The notes under the pieces: generated by a model
Told to the model about the DNA's origin: nothing
Database searches by the model: none
What the model saw: the letters and a program-made list of their open reading frames with translations, nothing else
In this document: one piece after another, positions 18,076-26,113 of the stretch
Layout: each line of letters opens with the position of its first letter
Position numbering within the stretch: the stretch's first letter is position 1
Program-made: the position numbers and the translations under genes
Origin: Gracilimonas sp.
Lineage (GTDB): Bacteria; Bacteroidota; Rhodothermia; Balneolales; Balneolaceae
Direction: 5' to 3'
Assembly (NCBI RefSeq): GCF_014762685.1
Contig: NZ_JABURM010000005.1
Span: 1,984,001 to 2,048,000 of the forward strand
Length of the DNA: 64,000 nt

Positions 18076-18122
18076 GGGTTTAGTTTTAGGTGGGGTATTT
18101 CAGAGCAGAGCACAGTGATGGT
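18076..18122. repeat. Decayed REP-like family A copy 3
   Basis: GGTTTAGTTTTAGGTGGGG followed by CAGAGCAGAGCACAGTGATGG follows the order of the two better copies, with several changes. Low confidence as an independent element. Confidence 0.35.
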
Positions 18123-18215
18123 CACATTTTTTTTGCTGTCATTACCTTTCTAGATTATATTCTTGAAGTAATTAGTCATAGAGGAATAATACAAACATTA
18201 AATTTTTAAATAGTT

Positions 18216-18374
18216 ATGGCAAAAAAGCATAATAGGGATACAAACAAATCAGCAGGGTCGGCAAATAAAAGAAGTGTTAAAGGGGCTACTGATAAAAAGA
18301 TTAACAAAAAGACAGATAGTACTGGACCAAGAATTACCAATAATCCACTCAAGAGTGACAACAAGAAACGTTAA
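18216..18374 (+). CDS. Small basic protein, 52 residues
   Basis: ATG at 18216, stop TAA at 18372-18374. Very rich in Lys, Asn and Ser (starts MAKKHNRDTNKSAG, ends NPLKSDNKKR), with no hydrophobic segment. The stop TAA overlaps the ATG of the next gene by one base, a coupling sign that supports it as real despite its size. Function unknown; it could be a nucleic-acid-binding partner or antitoxin of the membrane protein that follows. Confidence 0.55.
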   Translation: MAKKHNRDTNKSAGSANKRSVKGATDKKINKKTDSTGPRITNNPLKSDNKKR

Positions 18375-18784
18375 TGAAAATAAAAGATGCCAGAGAATCT
18401 TATTATTATTATTCGGGTAAAACCAGTGATATTTCAAGACAGTTATCATTTGTTGGCTTAGGAATAATTTGGATATTCAGAATCAGCGAAGAATCTAAAA
18501 TTGCTATTCCTGATGAATTGATTTTTCCAATGATAGCATTTGTACTTTCATTAACTTGTGATCTGTTACAGTATATTACTGCTACTCTAATTTGGGGGAG
18601 TTTTCATAGACACCATGAAGCTAAATTTGAACTTCTCAAAGAAGAGAGAATTTCAGAGAAAGAAGTTAATGCAAGTAAGTACTTAAATTGGCCTGCATTA
18701 TTTTTCTTTTCAATAAAAGTTACAGTTCTTTTGGTGGGCTATTTTGCTCTTTTAAAATACTTTGTTCATATACTTAGACTTTAA
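18374..18784 (+). CDS. Small membrane protein of unknown function
   Basis: 136 residues with three or four hydrophobic segments: about 26-40 (LSFVGLGIIWIF), 48-73 (DELIFPMIAFVLSLTCDLL and following) and 102-128 (LFFFSIKVTVLLVGYFALL). The N-terminus has the motif ESYYYYSGKTSDISRQL. No known enzyme motif. It is coupled (TAATG) to the basic 52-residue gene. Together with the neighbouring defence genes it could be a membrane effector, but this is inference from context only. Confidence 0.6.
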   Translation: MKIKDARESYYYYSGKTSDISRQLSFVGLGIIWIFRISEESKIAIPDELIFPMIAFVLSLTCDLLQYITATLIWGSFHRHHEAKFELLKEERISEKEVNASKYLNWPALFFFSIKVTVLLVGYFALLKYFVHILRL

Positions 18785-18854
18785 TGCGAATATGATCACA
18801 AGCATTCCTCCCTGTCACATAGGCTACGCTGTGACAGGATGAAACGAGATATAT

Positions 18855-18995
18855 TTACTTCTTCTTTTTCTTAGGAGCAACTTGTGATAATGCACTGCCA
18901 GCAGCTTTTTTGGAATCTTTACCTGTTCTTTTATCTCTCAGAACTTTCGATGCAGATTTTGCTGCTGCTTTGCTTGTTTTTCTTTGTTTGGCCAT
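18855..18995 (-). CDS. Small Ala/Lys-rich basic protein, 46 residues
   Basis: The minus-strand ATG is at 18993-18995 and the stop at 18855-18857. It begins MAKQRKTSKAAAKSASKVLR and carries GKDSKKAAGSALSQ before a Lys-rich end. This resembles a widespread family of tiny basic proteins annotated as hypothetical in many bacteria. A DNA- or RNA-binding role is likely from charge alone. It lies convergent to the membrane protein gene. Confidence 0.55.
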   Translation of the reverse strand: MAKQRKTSKAAAKSASKVLRDKRTGKDSKKAAGSALSQVAPKKKKK

Positions 18996-19153
18996 GGTGG
19001 TTTTTTATTTGATTTTAATGGTTCCCTTAGTGTTTACAGACACCCGGGCATTTCCCAGCCGGAGAGAAAACGCTCAAAAACTCTCGATAAAACCTCTTAC
19101 AATAATGAAGCCAAATAGAGTAATAGGACAAATTGTCAATTACGTTTATAGCA

Positions 19154-19852
19154 CTACATATGAGGCCACATCAGATAGATTTCTTCACAAGCGGCTTCAA
19201 TGTCTTTTCTTCTTTTAATGAATGACCGAGGTGGTGTAAAGATTTTACCACTGAAAACATCATAGACTAACGTCATGTGATGCGGCGCATTTAATTCTGT
19301 ACTAACTAGATTCTTTTCAACCCACTGATGAGTTGCAGTTGAGATATAATTTCCAGTTTCTTCATCAAGAGGGCTGTTCTTGCTAAAATAAAGCTTTATG
19401 ACTCCTACATCATTATTATCGTCATCATTTTTGGTTGTAAGAATTAGTTCCGGTCTGATACTAATGTTTACACCACCTACTTTAAGTTTAGGTACTTTTT
19501 GACTACCTCTCTTTATTGAATATTGGCTTAAATCTGACAGACCTTGGTAGGCATTCTTAAAAGAAGTAATGGCTTCAATATTTGATCTATTCTTAGACCT
19601 TTGATAGCCTTTACTTGGCCTGAAGCTTTGCAACTCATTAATAGAGTTATCGAGTGAAGAAATATTTTTATTAATTGAACTTAAAAAGCTTACAATCGCT
19701 AACTCTGCAAATTGATAATAAGCACTCTTAAAAACCGGAGGCTTTTTTTGTTCAGTTATTATCGTTTTTCTGTTAAAAGGTGTGCCTGTCATATATTCGC
19801 CAAGTTTGTTAATAGATATTCTTGGCTTTTTTCTTTCTTTTGTGGTACTCAT
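19154..19852 (-). CDS. Unknown protein, last gene of the TIR-HEPN-restriction cluster
   Basis: 232 residues from the MSTTKERKK start; an in-frame ATG at 19891 would add 13 residues and is less likely. The protein opens with PRISINKLGEYM, then helices with NRKTIITEQKKPP. The second half looks beta-rich (VGVIKLYFSKNSPLDEETG, HHMTLVYDVFSGKIFTPP). No enzyme motif is recognised. It lies 145 bases after the TIR gene on the same strand, so it may be co-transcribed with it. Strongly AT-rich, as expected of transferred DNA. Confidence 0.55.
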   Translation of the reverse strand: MSTTKERKKPRISINKLGEYMTGTPFNRKTIITEQKKPPVFKSAYYQFAELAIVSFLSSINKNISSLDNSINELQSFRPSKGYQRSKNRSNIEAITSFKNAYQGLSDLSQYSIKRGSQKVPKLKVGGVNISIRPELILTTKNDDDNNDVGVIKLYFSKNSPLDEETGNYISTATHQWVEKNLVSTELNAPHHMTLVYDVFSGKIFTPPRSFIKRRKDIEAACEEIYLMWPHM

Positions 19853-19997
19853 AATTCTCAGATTTATATTGGTGGTGAAATACATGTTCAATCAATGTAC
19901 AAAATGAATGGGTTCGAGTTAGGATTCTTTTGAACATTTTATGAACAGAGTTGTCCACAATTAAACGGCAGTTTTAACGAGGTTGTCGATAATGAGA

Positions 19998-20939
19998 CTA
20001 AAATGGCAAGTCATCATCCAAGTCCTCTATTTCTTTTTTATTAAAATCAGAAATGCTAATTGCAGACAAATTAAACTGCTTAAGAAATGAATTAAATTCA
20101 GTTAAAATCTTAACAGATTCCAAGTTTTGATTTTCTAAAATGCCCGAATGTAATGATATAGCTTTCTCTTCTGGGAAATCTTTTATCATTTTAATTGTCT
20201 TGATTCTATTAAGTCCTTCCTCTGGATTGTTTGAAACCAAAAATAAATCTGTAAGCTTGTTTATATAATTCGACCTTGTTTTAGGATTGGAACTAATAAT
20301 TTGAAAAATACCCTCTGCAACTTCACCAATGGATTTATTATTTGCTTGAAATCCTTGAAATTTGCCAATGAAACCATAAGGGTCTAAATCTTTTCTTACC
20401 GGAATTACTAAAATACCCCGCCCAATAGCTACGCCAACCTCTTGATCAGTCCAATTACTTTCTTTAAAACCAGGCATGAGGATTGCGCATAAAGCATCCA
20501 TTGAAAATAATCCTTTTTCAATTTCTTTTTCCCATAATTTTGTTGGCTCTATGTCTTCGTGTGCAACAAAGCTGCTTATCCCAAATTTCTCGAGTGATCC
20601 CTTAAGTCTTCCCACTGTTACTTTATGAATTGAAAGATGACTTAGAAATAAACGGAAGTAACCCGGTTTCCAAAAAGTAGCTTCCTCATCTTTAACGACA
20701 GGAGTTCTTGAAACTAAAGGATGGTCGATCTCTAATTCCCGTGCAATTTCAAATATTACTTCATCATCAACCCCAGCTAATACTTCTTTAACGTAAACCC
20801 ATTTGCTGTTTGCGCTTGGTGTATGATCAGTCGGTATTCCATATTCGGTGAAATAGGCATCAATTTCGCGAAAACCCATTCTGCTTTGTAGTTCTCGTCC
20901 TATGATATCAACTAAATCAATTTTTTGAAGCTTTTTCAT
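19998..20939 (-). CDS. TIR-domain protein (probable NAD-consuming immune effector)
   Basis: 313 residues. The TIR domain spans about 95-215: FRLFLSHLS (first strand and box 1-like), FVAHEDIEPTKLWEKEIEKGL (box 2-like), AILMPGFKESNWTDQEVG with Glu167 as the candidate NADase glutamate, and ILVIPVRKDLDPYGFIGKFQG. The N-terminal 80 residues form a small helical domain of unknown type. The C-terminal 90 residues are helical and may sense or oligomerise. Bacterial TIR proteins typically kill infected cells by NAD depletion. It lies 83 bases after the HEPN gene on the same strand. Confidence 0.8.
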   Translation of the reverse strand: MKKLQKIDLVDIIGRELQSRMGFREIDAYFTEYGIPTDHTPSANSKWVYVKEVLAGVDDEVIFEIARELEIDHPLVSRTPVVKDEEATFWKPGYFRLFLSHLSIHKVTVGRLKGSLEKFGISSFVAHEDIEPTKLWEKEIEKGLFSMDALCAILMPGFKESNWTDQEVGVAIGRGILVIPVRKDLDPYGFIGKFQGFQANNKSIGEVAEGIFQIISSNPKTRSNYINKLTDLFLVSNNPEEGLNRIKTIKMIKDFPEEKAISLHSGILENQNLESVKILTEFNSFLKQFNLSAISISDFNKKEIEDLDDDLPF

Positions 20940-21022
20940 GATTATCGTAAAACTATACTGGCTTTGTACCGAGAGTGTAATGGATTAGGCTTTGGGAACT
21001 AGTCGAACTGAGTTAAAATTAT

Positions 21023-22096
21023 TTACTCCTCTTCATTATCATCATCGTCTATATCAGCCTCTTCTGAATCTGAGTCGTTAGTTATTCCTTTATTTCCAAG
21101 TTTTAAATTCCCAATGTTAGTTGATTCAAATAACTCTTTTAAAGCTTGTGACTGAGAATCTCTAAGAAGTTGCATTGATTCTTGAAATTCTGTTGAAACT
21201 TGAAACGCTAATGCATTTGCCAAATCAGAATTAATCTGAAATTTAATATTTTCAAAAACAGTTGAAATATTTTTCATTGCTTCAGATATACTACGCGCTG
21301 GTAATTTTGGTTTAGCATTACCAAGAACATCAAGTAACTTTGTTCTATGTTTTTTCAATTCTTTTACTTCATAGATCCGTAACATTCTGTGATGCATAAC
21401 TTTATTTCGAATTGGTATAACTCGATTAGTTAATTCATCTTCGAGTTCAATCCATGTTATTTGATCATCAAAATATTTAGAAAATACATCATCCCATATC
21501 GACACTGTTTTACTTTTTTCTGCCAGATCAATTCTAAGTTCATCCATTGAATTTTTTTCAAGAAGTAATTCTTCTAAATCAGAAACAGTTAATGATTTAT
21601 TTTTTGGCCACTGAGTAAACTTTCCTGTTACAATTTCAATAAGTCCACTGAACATTGTGAATTCAATAGGATGGTGGAGTTCTTCCTCTTTCTTATTTGA
21701 ACTCTTTGCGATTTCTTCTGCTCGTTCTTTTAATTTATTTGGAATTCGATCCCACCAATTAAAGCCTAGAACCTCAATCATAGCTTTACTGATAAAATTT
21801 CTCAGTTCAGTTTCAATGTCAGATAAAATATTGTAAGCTTCCTTCCTTAATTCATCCCCAAGCTCGTCTCTTGCTCGAAAGGCCCCTTCTTTGTAAACAT
21901 TAAATCTTTCATAGCAGGCATTAACATCATTCTTACCTCCTTTTATTGTTAACACATAGAACTTGTTACTCTGATCAACTTCATATTCTACATCAAATCG
22001 TTGTAATTTTCTTGCTACATCTTTTTCCAATTCTTCTTTTTCATGAATTCGCAAATCGAGCCAGTATTCAAGAAGATATTTCCTATTTGAACCCAT
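21023..22096 (-). CDS. HEPN-domain protein linked to the type IIG enzyme
   Basis: 357 residues. IRNKVMHHRML contains R230-N-x3-H235, the RX4H motif of HEPN ribonucleases, in a helical domain. A long helical middle and a very acidic tail (ending DDDDNEEE) flank it. Its ATG overlaps the stop of the restriction-modification gene by one base (TAATG), so translation is coupled and the products are probably used together. A toxic RNase or accessory subunit of the restriction system are both possible. Confidence 0.65.
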   Translation of the reverse strand: MGSNRKYLLEYWLDLRIHEKEELEKDVARKLQRFDVEYEVDQSNKFYVLTIKGGKNDVNACYERFNVYKEGAFRARDELGDELRKEAYNILSDIETELRNFISKAMIEVLGFNWWDRIPNKLKERAEEIAKSSNKKEEELHHPIEFTMFSGLIEIVTGKFTQWPKNKSLTVSDLEELLLEKNSMDELRIDLAEKSKTVSIWDDVFSKYFDDQITWIELEDELTNRVIPIRNKVMHHRMLRIYEVKELKKHRTKLLDVLGNAKPKLPARSISEAMKNISTVFENIKFQINSDLANALAFQVSTEFQESMQLLRDSQSQALKELFESTNIGNLKLGNKGITNDSDSEEADIDDDDNEEE

Positions 22097-25000
22097 TAAC
22101 TCCCCTCCACAACTTCTATTTCTTCTTTAGTCAACCCATACAACTCATAAACCATCCCATCAATCTCGGAATCGGTTTGGGCGATTTGGTTTTTTAGCTC
22201 GTTGGCTTTGGCTTTTTGTTGGTTGAAGTACTCCATCCATTCGGCTTCTTTGTCGAGGGTGAGTTCCACCTTTTTCTTTTTCAGCTCTTTCAGGAATTGC
22301 TTGAAGGTGAGCTCGTGCCAGCTTTGGAGTTTCTTGGATAGCTTGTCTATGTCAAATTTGGATAGCAAAAGCTCTGAGAAATTATTTTCAACTTTCTGGA
22401 AATCCTTATTTAGTTCCAGCATTGAATCTACTTTTTCAATGAAAGGCTTCTTGTTTTTTGGCTCTTCAGGAAGTGGAAACGGGTAGAGATATTTTGTTTT
22501 GAACCGGAAATACCCACCTCTTAACACCGTTCCGGTATTTGTTAAATAAAACCACATCAAATTTGAATTCAGAATGCTTAAATAGTATTTGTAGTCTTCA
22601 TTGCTTGGCTCGTTAAGAATAAAGGAATAGACCGTTGTTGCATGGTACATATTCTCATTATCAAAGGTCATATTTGTACCCTTAGATATTTCTTGAGACA
22701 CAATCTTTGGTTGTTCAAATTCAGTTAAGCTTTTCGGATAGATATATAAAAACCAACCTTCCTTATCCATTTTCCCACTTTCACGTCCTCGTAAATCCTT
22801 TTCATTCTCCTTTAAATATTCATATCCCTTTGGAAAATGCTTTTTTATATAATCTTCTGTCATTGGCTCAGAAGTACCATCACCTTTTAAGATATATGGA
22901 AATATAACGTAATAGATGTTTTTCAGATGGCAATACTTAGATACATCCTGTCCCTTTAATTGCGGCTTCATTAAACCTTTTTCAATCTGAACTTCCCGAT
23001 CTAATGATTTTGAATAACCGACCACATAATCACCTTTAATATCGCCTTCAATCAAATAAATCTTATCAGCACTGGTTTGAAGGCCAACAAATATTTTTTC
23101 AAAAATATCCTCAGCAGTATATGGCTGGTCTGCAAGTTTCTGGAATAAGTTGGCTTTGATCTTCCCCATCAGGTTCCACTTTTTCCCTGACAGATTTTTC
23201 TGGCTCATTTCCTCAAACACAAAAGGATTTATGATCTCCTGAGGTTCGACGTAGGCAAATTTCAAATCCTTATGCTTTTTCTTATCAAAATTAATGATGC
23301 AGGTGTAAGTGGTAACTTCAAATACCAAGTGTTCTTCAAAATGAAGTAAAGAAGAAACCGCATTCTGTTCAGCCAAAAACTCTCGAATTCCTTCACCAAA
23401 CTCGGAGATTAAAAATTTGTGGGGCAAAATAAATGAAACCTGTCCGTTCTTATTGATCAATCCATAAGAACGCTCCATAAACATTACGTAAATATCATAA
23501 TTACCCGTAGCAGACTGGAAGTTTTTTTCATAATAAGGCGGTAATTTAGGATAGGCATCTTTGATTCCCTGAATTCTTAAATAAGGCGGATTCCCAATCA
23601 CTACATCAAAACCGCCATTAGCGAAAACGTCCGGGAATTCTTTTTCCCAGTTAAAAGCTTTGTCGCCGGCTACTTCGGGATCGTCGATCAGCGAGTTTCC
23701 GCATTTTATATGGTTGTTCAGCGAGGTGAGCTTGCGGCCTTTTTGGGCAGTGCGCAGCCACAGGGAAAGCTTGGCGATCTCTACCGACTCCTCGTTTATA
23801 TCTACACCAAACAGGTTCTTTTCCAGAATTTGATTCTCAATATCAGAAAGCACCAACGCCTCACCGTGGTATTTGGCCTGTAACTCATCAATGTATTTGT
23901 GCTCCGCAATCAAAAATTCCAGAGCTTGGTTCAAAAATGCCCCGCTTCCGCAGGCTGGGTCACAAATAGTTATGTTCAGCAGCCATTCACGGTATTTTTT
24001 TAAATCATTAATGCCTTTTTTTGTTCTGCGCTTGGCTTCTGTAAAGCGTTCATCATCAATTTCTAGATCAGCTTTTTTTTCCTCGCAGAGTTTTCCAACC
24101 GTGTTCTCTACAATATACTTGGTAATGTACTTGGGCGTATAAAACACCCCGTCTTTTTTGCGGCGGGTATTGGAAGTATCCACCTCTTCGCCTTTCAACT
24201 CGGCATTGATTTCTTCAATCTCATTCAGTGAATGCTCAAAAATATGCCCGAGAATATTGACGTCCACCTCGGTTTCAAAATCGTATTTGCTTAGTCGGTC
24301 GGTATGCTCATAAAGTAACTCATCGGAAATATTGAGGCCATCCAGTAGGGTATCTTCCAAAAATAAACCTCCGTTGTAAGCAAACACTTCATAATCTTTC
24401 CCGTCATAGCCCTCATTCAAATACTTGAAATTCTTTTTGAATCGCTGATACAATGTTATTTCCACATCATAATCATCACGAAGCTCAGTCCATCTGCGGA
24501 TGATATTCCGAATGAGATTTGGAGGAACCAAGTTTCTGTCTTCTGCAAAAAAGATGAATAGAAAGCGATCCAGCAGTTTCTGAGTTTTCTTAAACAGAAG
24601 AACTTTGTCATGTTCAGGATTCCGTTCTACAATATCTTCAAACAGGGCTTGCTTAAAGTTTGAATAATCCTTGTACAGCTTCTTAGTGATGCTTTCTTCT
24701 TCAGTGAGAGATGCATCTTTAATTTTCTTAGGCAGACCCTTGGAAAAGTTAGGATAGCCAAGACATAACCAAAGCACCTTGAAGTCTTTTTTGCTGAGTG
24801 TAAACAGGTTGAACTCAAGGAAGTCCACGGCGTTATCAATATAAAATCGAAGTTTCTCAAAATTAGAGATGATGACGTAGTGGGCATCACGTTGATTGTT
24901 TTTATATCCAAATGCCTGATCTTGCACTTTGGAAAGATCGGTGGTTTCGGTGCCCTTCAGCTCAATCACACCGCGGACTTTATCGCCGTCCAGCAGCGCC

Positions 25001-25266
25001 CCGTCTGCTTTTTTAGAATCCGTGAGATTCTTTTTTTCTGCTACCAGATTATAATCTGGGGCCGGTTTCATGGTATATCCAAGTACATTAACAAATAAAT
25101 GCTCTAGAAATCCTCCTTGGTATTCCTCTTCTTTGGAATTACGAATGTTCTCCTGTATCTCGGCATTGTGGAAGTGTGCCGTAAATTTCCCCCAGGCTTC
25201 CTCCACCTTTTGTTCATCAACCCCGGAAAGATATTTATTCAGTACCGCGTTTTGGAATAATGGCAT
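22096..25266 (-). CDS. Type IIG restriction-modification enzyme (Eco57I/N6-adenine methylase family)
   Basis: 1056 residues, one polypeptide. An N-terminal PD-(D/E)xK-type nuclease module is suggested by Asp88 (KKADGALL) and Glu102-Leu-Lys104 (VIELKG). The adenine methylase core shows motif I DPACGSG (436-442) and motif IV NPPY (559-562). The remainder, about 700-1056, is the target-recognition region, ending in coiled helices. It probably cuts and methylates DNA in one protein. It is the first gene of the operon with the HEPN, TIR and unknown genes. The upstream 22-bp repeat array is a candidate control region. Confidence 0.88.
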   Translation of the reverse strand: MPLFQNAVLNKYLSGVDEQKVEEAWGKFTAHFHNAEIQENIRNSKEEEYQGGFLEHLFVNVLGYTMKPAPDYNLVAEKKNLTDSKKADGALLDGDKVRGVIELKGTETTDLSKVQDQAFGYKNNQRDAHYVIISNFEKLRFYIDNAVDFLEFNLFTLSKKDFKVLWLCLGYPNFSKGLPKKIKDASLTEEESITKKLYKDYSNFKQALFEDIVERNPEHDKVLLFKKTQKLLDRFLFIFFAEDRNLVPPNLIRNIIRRWTELRDDYDVEITLYQRFKKNFKYLNEGYDGKDYEVFAYNGGLFLEDTLLDGLNISDELLYEHTDRLSKYDFETEVDVNILGHIFEHSLNEIEEINAELKGEEVDTSNTRRKKDGVFYTPKYITKYIVENTVGKLCEEKKADLEIDDERFTEAKRRTKKGINDLKKYREWLLNITICDPACGSGAFLNQALEFLIAEHKYIDELQAKYHGEALVLSDIENQILEKNLFGVDINEESVEIAKLSLWLRTAQKGRKLTSLNNHIKCGNSLIDDPEVAGDKAFNWEKEFPDVFANGGFDVVIGNPPYLRIQGIKDAYPKLPPYYEKNFQSATGNYDIYVMFMERSYGLINKNGQVSFILPHKFLISEFGEGIREFLAEQNAVSSLLHFEEHLVFEVTTYTCIINFDKKKHKDLKFAYVEPQEIINPFVFEEMSQKNLSGKKWNLMGKIKANLFQKLADQPYTAEDIFEKIFVGLQTSADKIYLIEGDIKGDYVVGYSKSLDREVQIEKGLMKPQLKGQDVSKYCHLKNIYYVIFPYILKGDGTSEPMTEDYIKKHFPKGYEYLKENEKDLRGRESGKMDKEGWFLYIYPKSLTEFEQPKIVSQEISKGTNMTFDNENMYHATTVYSFILNEPSNEDYKYYLSILNSNLMWFYLTNTGTVLRGGYFRFKTKYLYPFPLPEEPKNKKPFIEKVDSMLELNKDFQKVENNFSELLLSKFDIDKLSKKLQSWHELTFKQFLKELKKKKVELTLDKEAEWMEYFNQQKAKANELKNQIAQTDSEIDGMVYELYGLTKEEIEVVEGS

Positions 25267-25369
25267 AAACGAAAAACCTACTTCTTATCTAAATCAATTT
25301 AATATCAACGGATTATAGGGAAAGCGAGTGTGATGTGAAAGAAAAGTGTTTAGAAAGTCTTTTTAAAGA

Positions 25370-25446
25370 CATGCGCATCAATCGTTCAATTCATGAGCAT
25401 CATTCCACTGATCGATGCGCATCGGTTGGGCAAAACATGAGCATCA
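25370..25446. promoter_or_regulatory. Four 11-bp direct repeats at an exact 22-bp period (operator-like array)
   Basis: CATGCGCATCA (25370), CATGAGCATCA (25392), GATGCGCATCG (25414) and CATGAGCATCA (25436) begin exactly 22 bp apart, separated by unrelated 11-bp spacers. Twenty-two bp is about two helical turns, so bound proteins would line one face. The core ATGCGCAT is itself palindromic. The array lies about 100 bp upstream of the restriction operon start and is the likely control region for it. A CRISPR is excluded because repeats and spacers are far too short. Confidence 0.65.
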
Positions 25447-25475
25447 GTTTTGCGGGTGTTATTTATATAAAATAG

Positions 25476-25504
25476 AAACGTACCGGCAATTAGCCGGTAC
25501 GTTT
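25476..25504 (-). terminator. Hairpin after the HU-like gene
   Basis: A perfect 12-bp stem AAACGTACCGGC (25476-25487) / GCCGGTACGTTT (25493-25504), seven bases past the stop of the HU-like gene at 25511. The following T-run is weak. Confidence 0.7.
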
Positions 25505-25510
25505 TAATGT

Positions 25511-25900
25511 TTAGGCGGATGCTTTTTCGTAACTCAAGTTTTTCAGCATCTCATCAAACTTATTACCCGGCCTAAACAGGATCCTCGCATCTGTGATATG
25601 GCTGCTGTCTACTTCTTCAGCCGTAACACTTCCTTCACTGCTGATACTAACCCGAAAACTGCCCAAATCGCCGATATTTACGATGTTTCCATCGCTCAGC
25701 ATTTCGGGAACAATATCGATAATGGCATACAGTACCGCACGGATATCTGCTCCGCTTACCGTACTGATTTTCTCGATTCGATCGGTCAATTCTTCAATCC
25801 CTTTCGAACCTTTACTTATTGCGGAAGCATAAAACTTCCTGTTTCCGCCGCCCTCTACGCCGGGCTCCGCTCGTTCTATTACATTAAAATTAACAGGCAT
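25511..25900 (-). CDS. HU-family histone-like DNA-binding protein
   Basis: 129 residues of the HU-related type common in Bacteroidota. The N-terminal VNFNVIERAEPG segment is followed by KFYASAISKGSKGIEELTDRIE. The HU body includes SGADIRAVLYAIIDIVPEMLSDGNIVNIGDLGSFRVSI and ends ITDARILFRPGNKFDEML. The GxLGSF and FRPG positions match the DNA-binding arm and its end. Expressed divergently from the M15 peptidase; each has its own ECF-like promoter (25953-25981 and 26054-26082). Confidence 0.85.
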   Translation of the reverse strand: MPVNFNVIERAEPGVEGGGNRKFYASAISKGSKGIEELTDRIEKISTVSGADIRAVLYAIIDIVPEMLSDGNIVNIGDLGSFRVSISSEGSVTAEEVDSSHITDARILFRPGNKFDEMLKNLSYEKASA

Positions 25901-25952
25901 GTTGTTTCTGTTTTGTTAATGTTTATAAGTCATATTTATAATGACTTAAACA

Positions 25953-25981
25953 GTTAGAGCGATTTAAAAGGGATTCCTTAC
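25953..25981 (-). promoter_or_regulatory. ECF-type promoter, site 3
   Basis: On the minus strand GTAAGGA (25975-25981), 15 bases, CTCTAAC (25953-25959). It ends 53 bases before the HU-like start at 25900. Divergent with site 4. Confidence 0.65.
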
Positions 25982-26053
25982 AAACTTTTTTAAAAAAATC
26001 ACGAAAACTCTCATCACGGGGGCAAGTTTTCCTTACAAAAACGAAATTTTTTT

Positions 26054-26082
26054 GTAAGGATTTGGTTTCAAACTGCTCTTAC
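26054..26082 (+). promoter_or_regulatory. ECF-type promoter, site 4
   Basis: GTAAGGA (26054-26060), 15 bases, CTCTTAC (26076-26082), preceded by seven T. It ends 32 bases before the M15 peptidase start at 26114. Confidence 0.7.
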
Positions 26083-26113
26083 AGGTATACCTACTAACAA
26101 AAACAGGGGAATT

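Noticed and set aside
18910-19218. 102-residue plus-strand frame with a hydrophobic start
   Set aside because: It is the opposite strand of the 46-residue basic gene and of the 19154-19852 gene, with no coding features of its own.
25370-25446. CRISPR array reading of the 22-bp period repeats
   Set aside because: Repeats of 11 bp and spacers of 11 bp are too short, and no cas genes are present.
26021-26082. A third ECF-like site at 26030-26036 (TCCTTAC)
   Set aside because: Only the GTAAGGA half is present in the minus direction; no CTCT(T/A)AC box lies at 15 bases.
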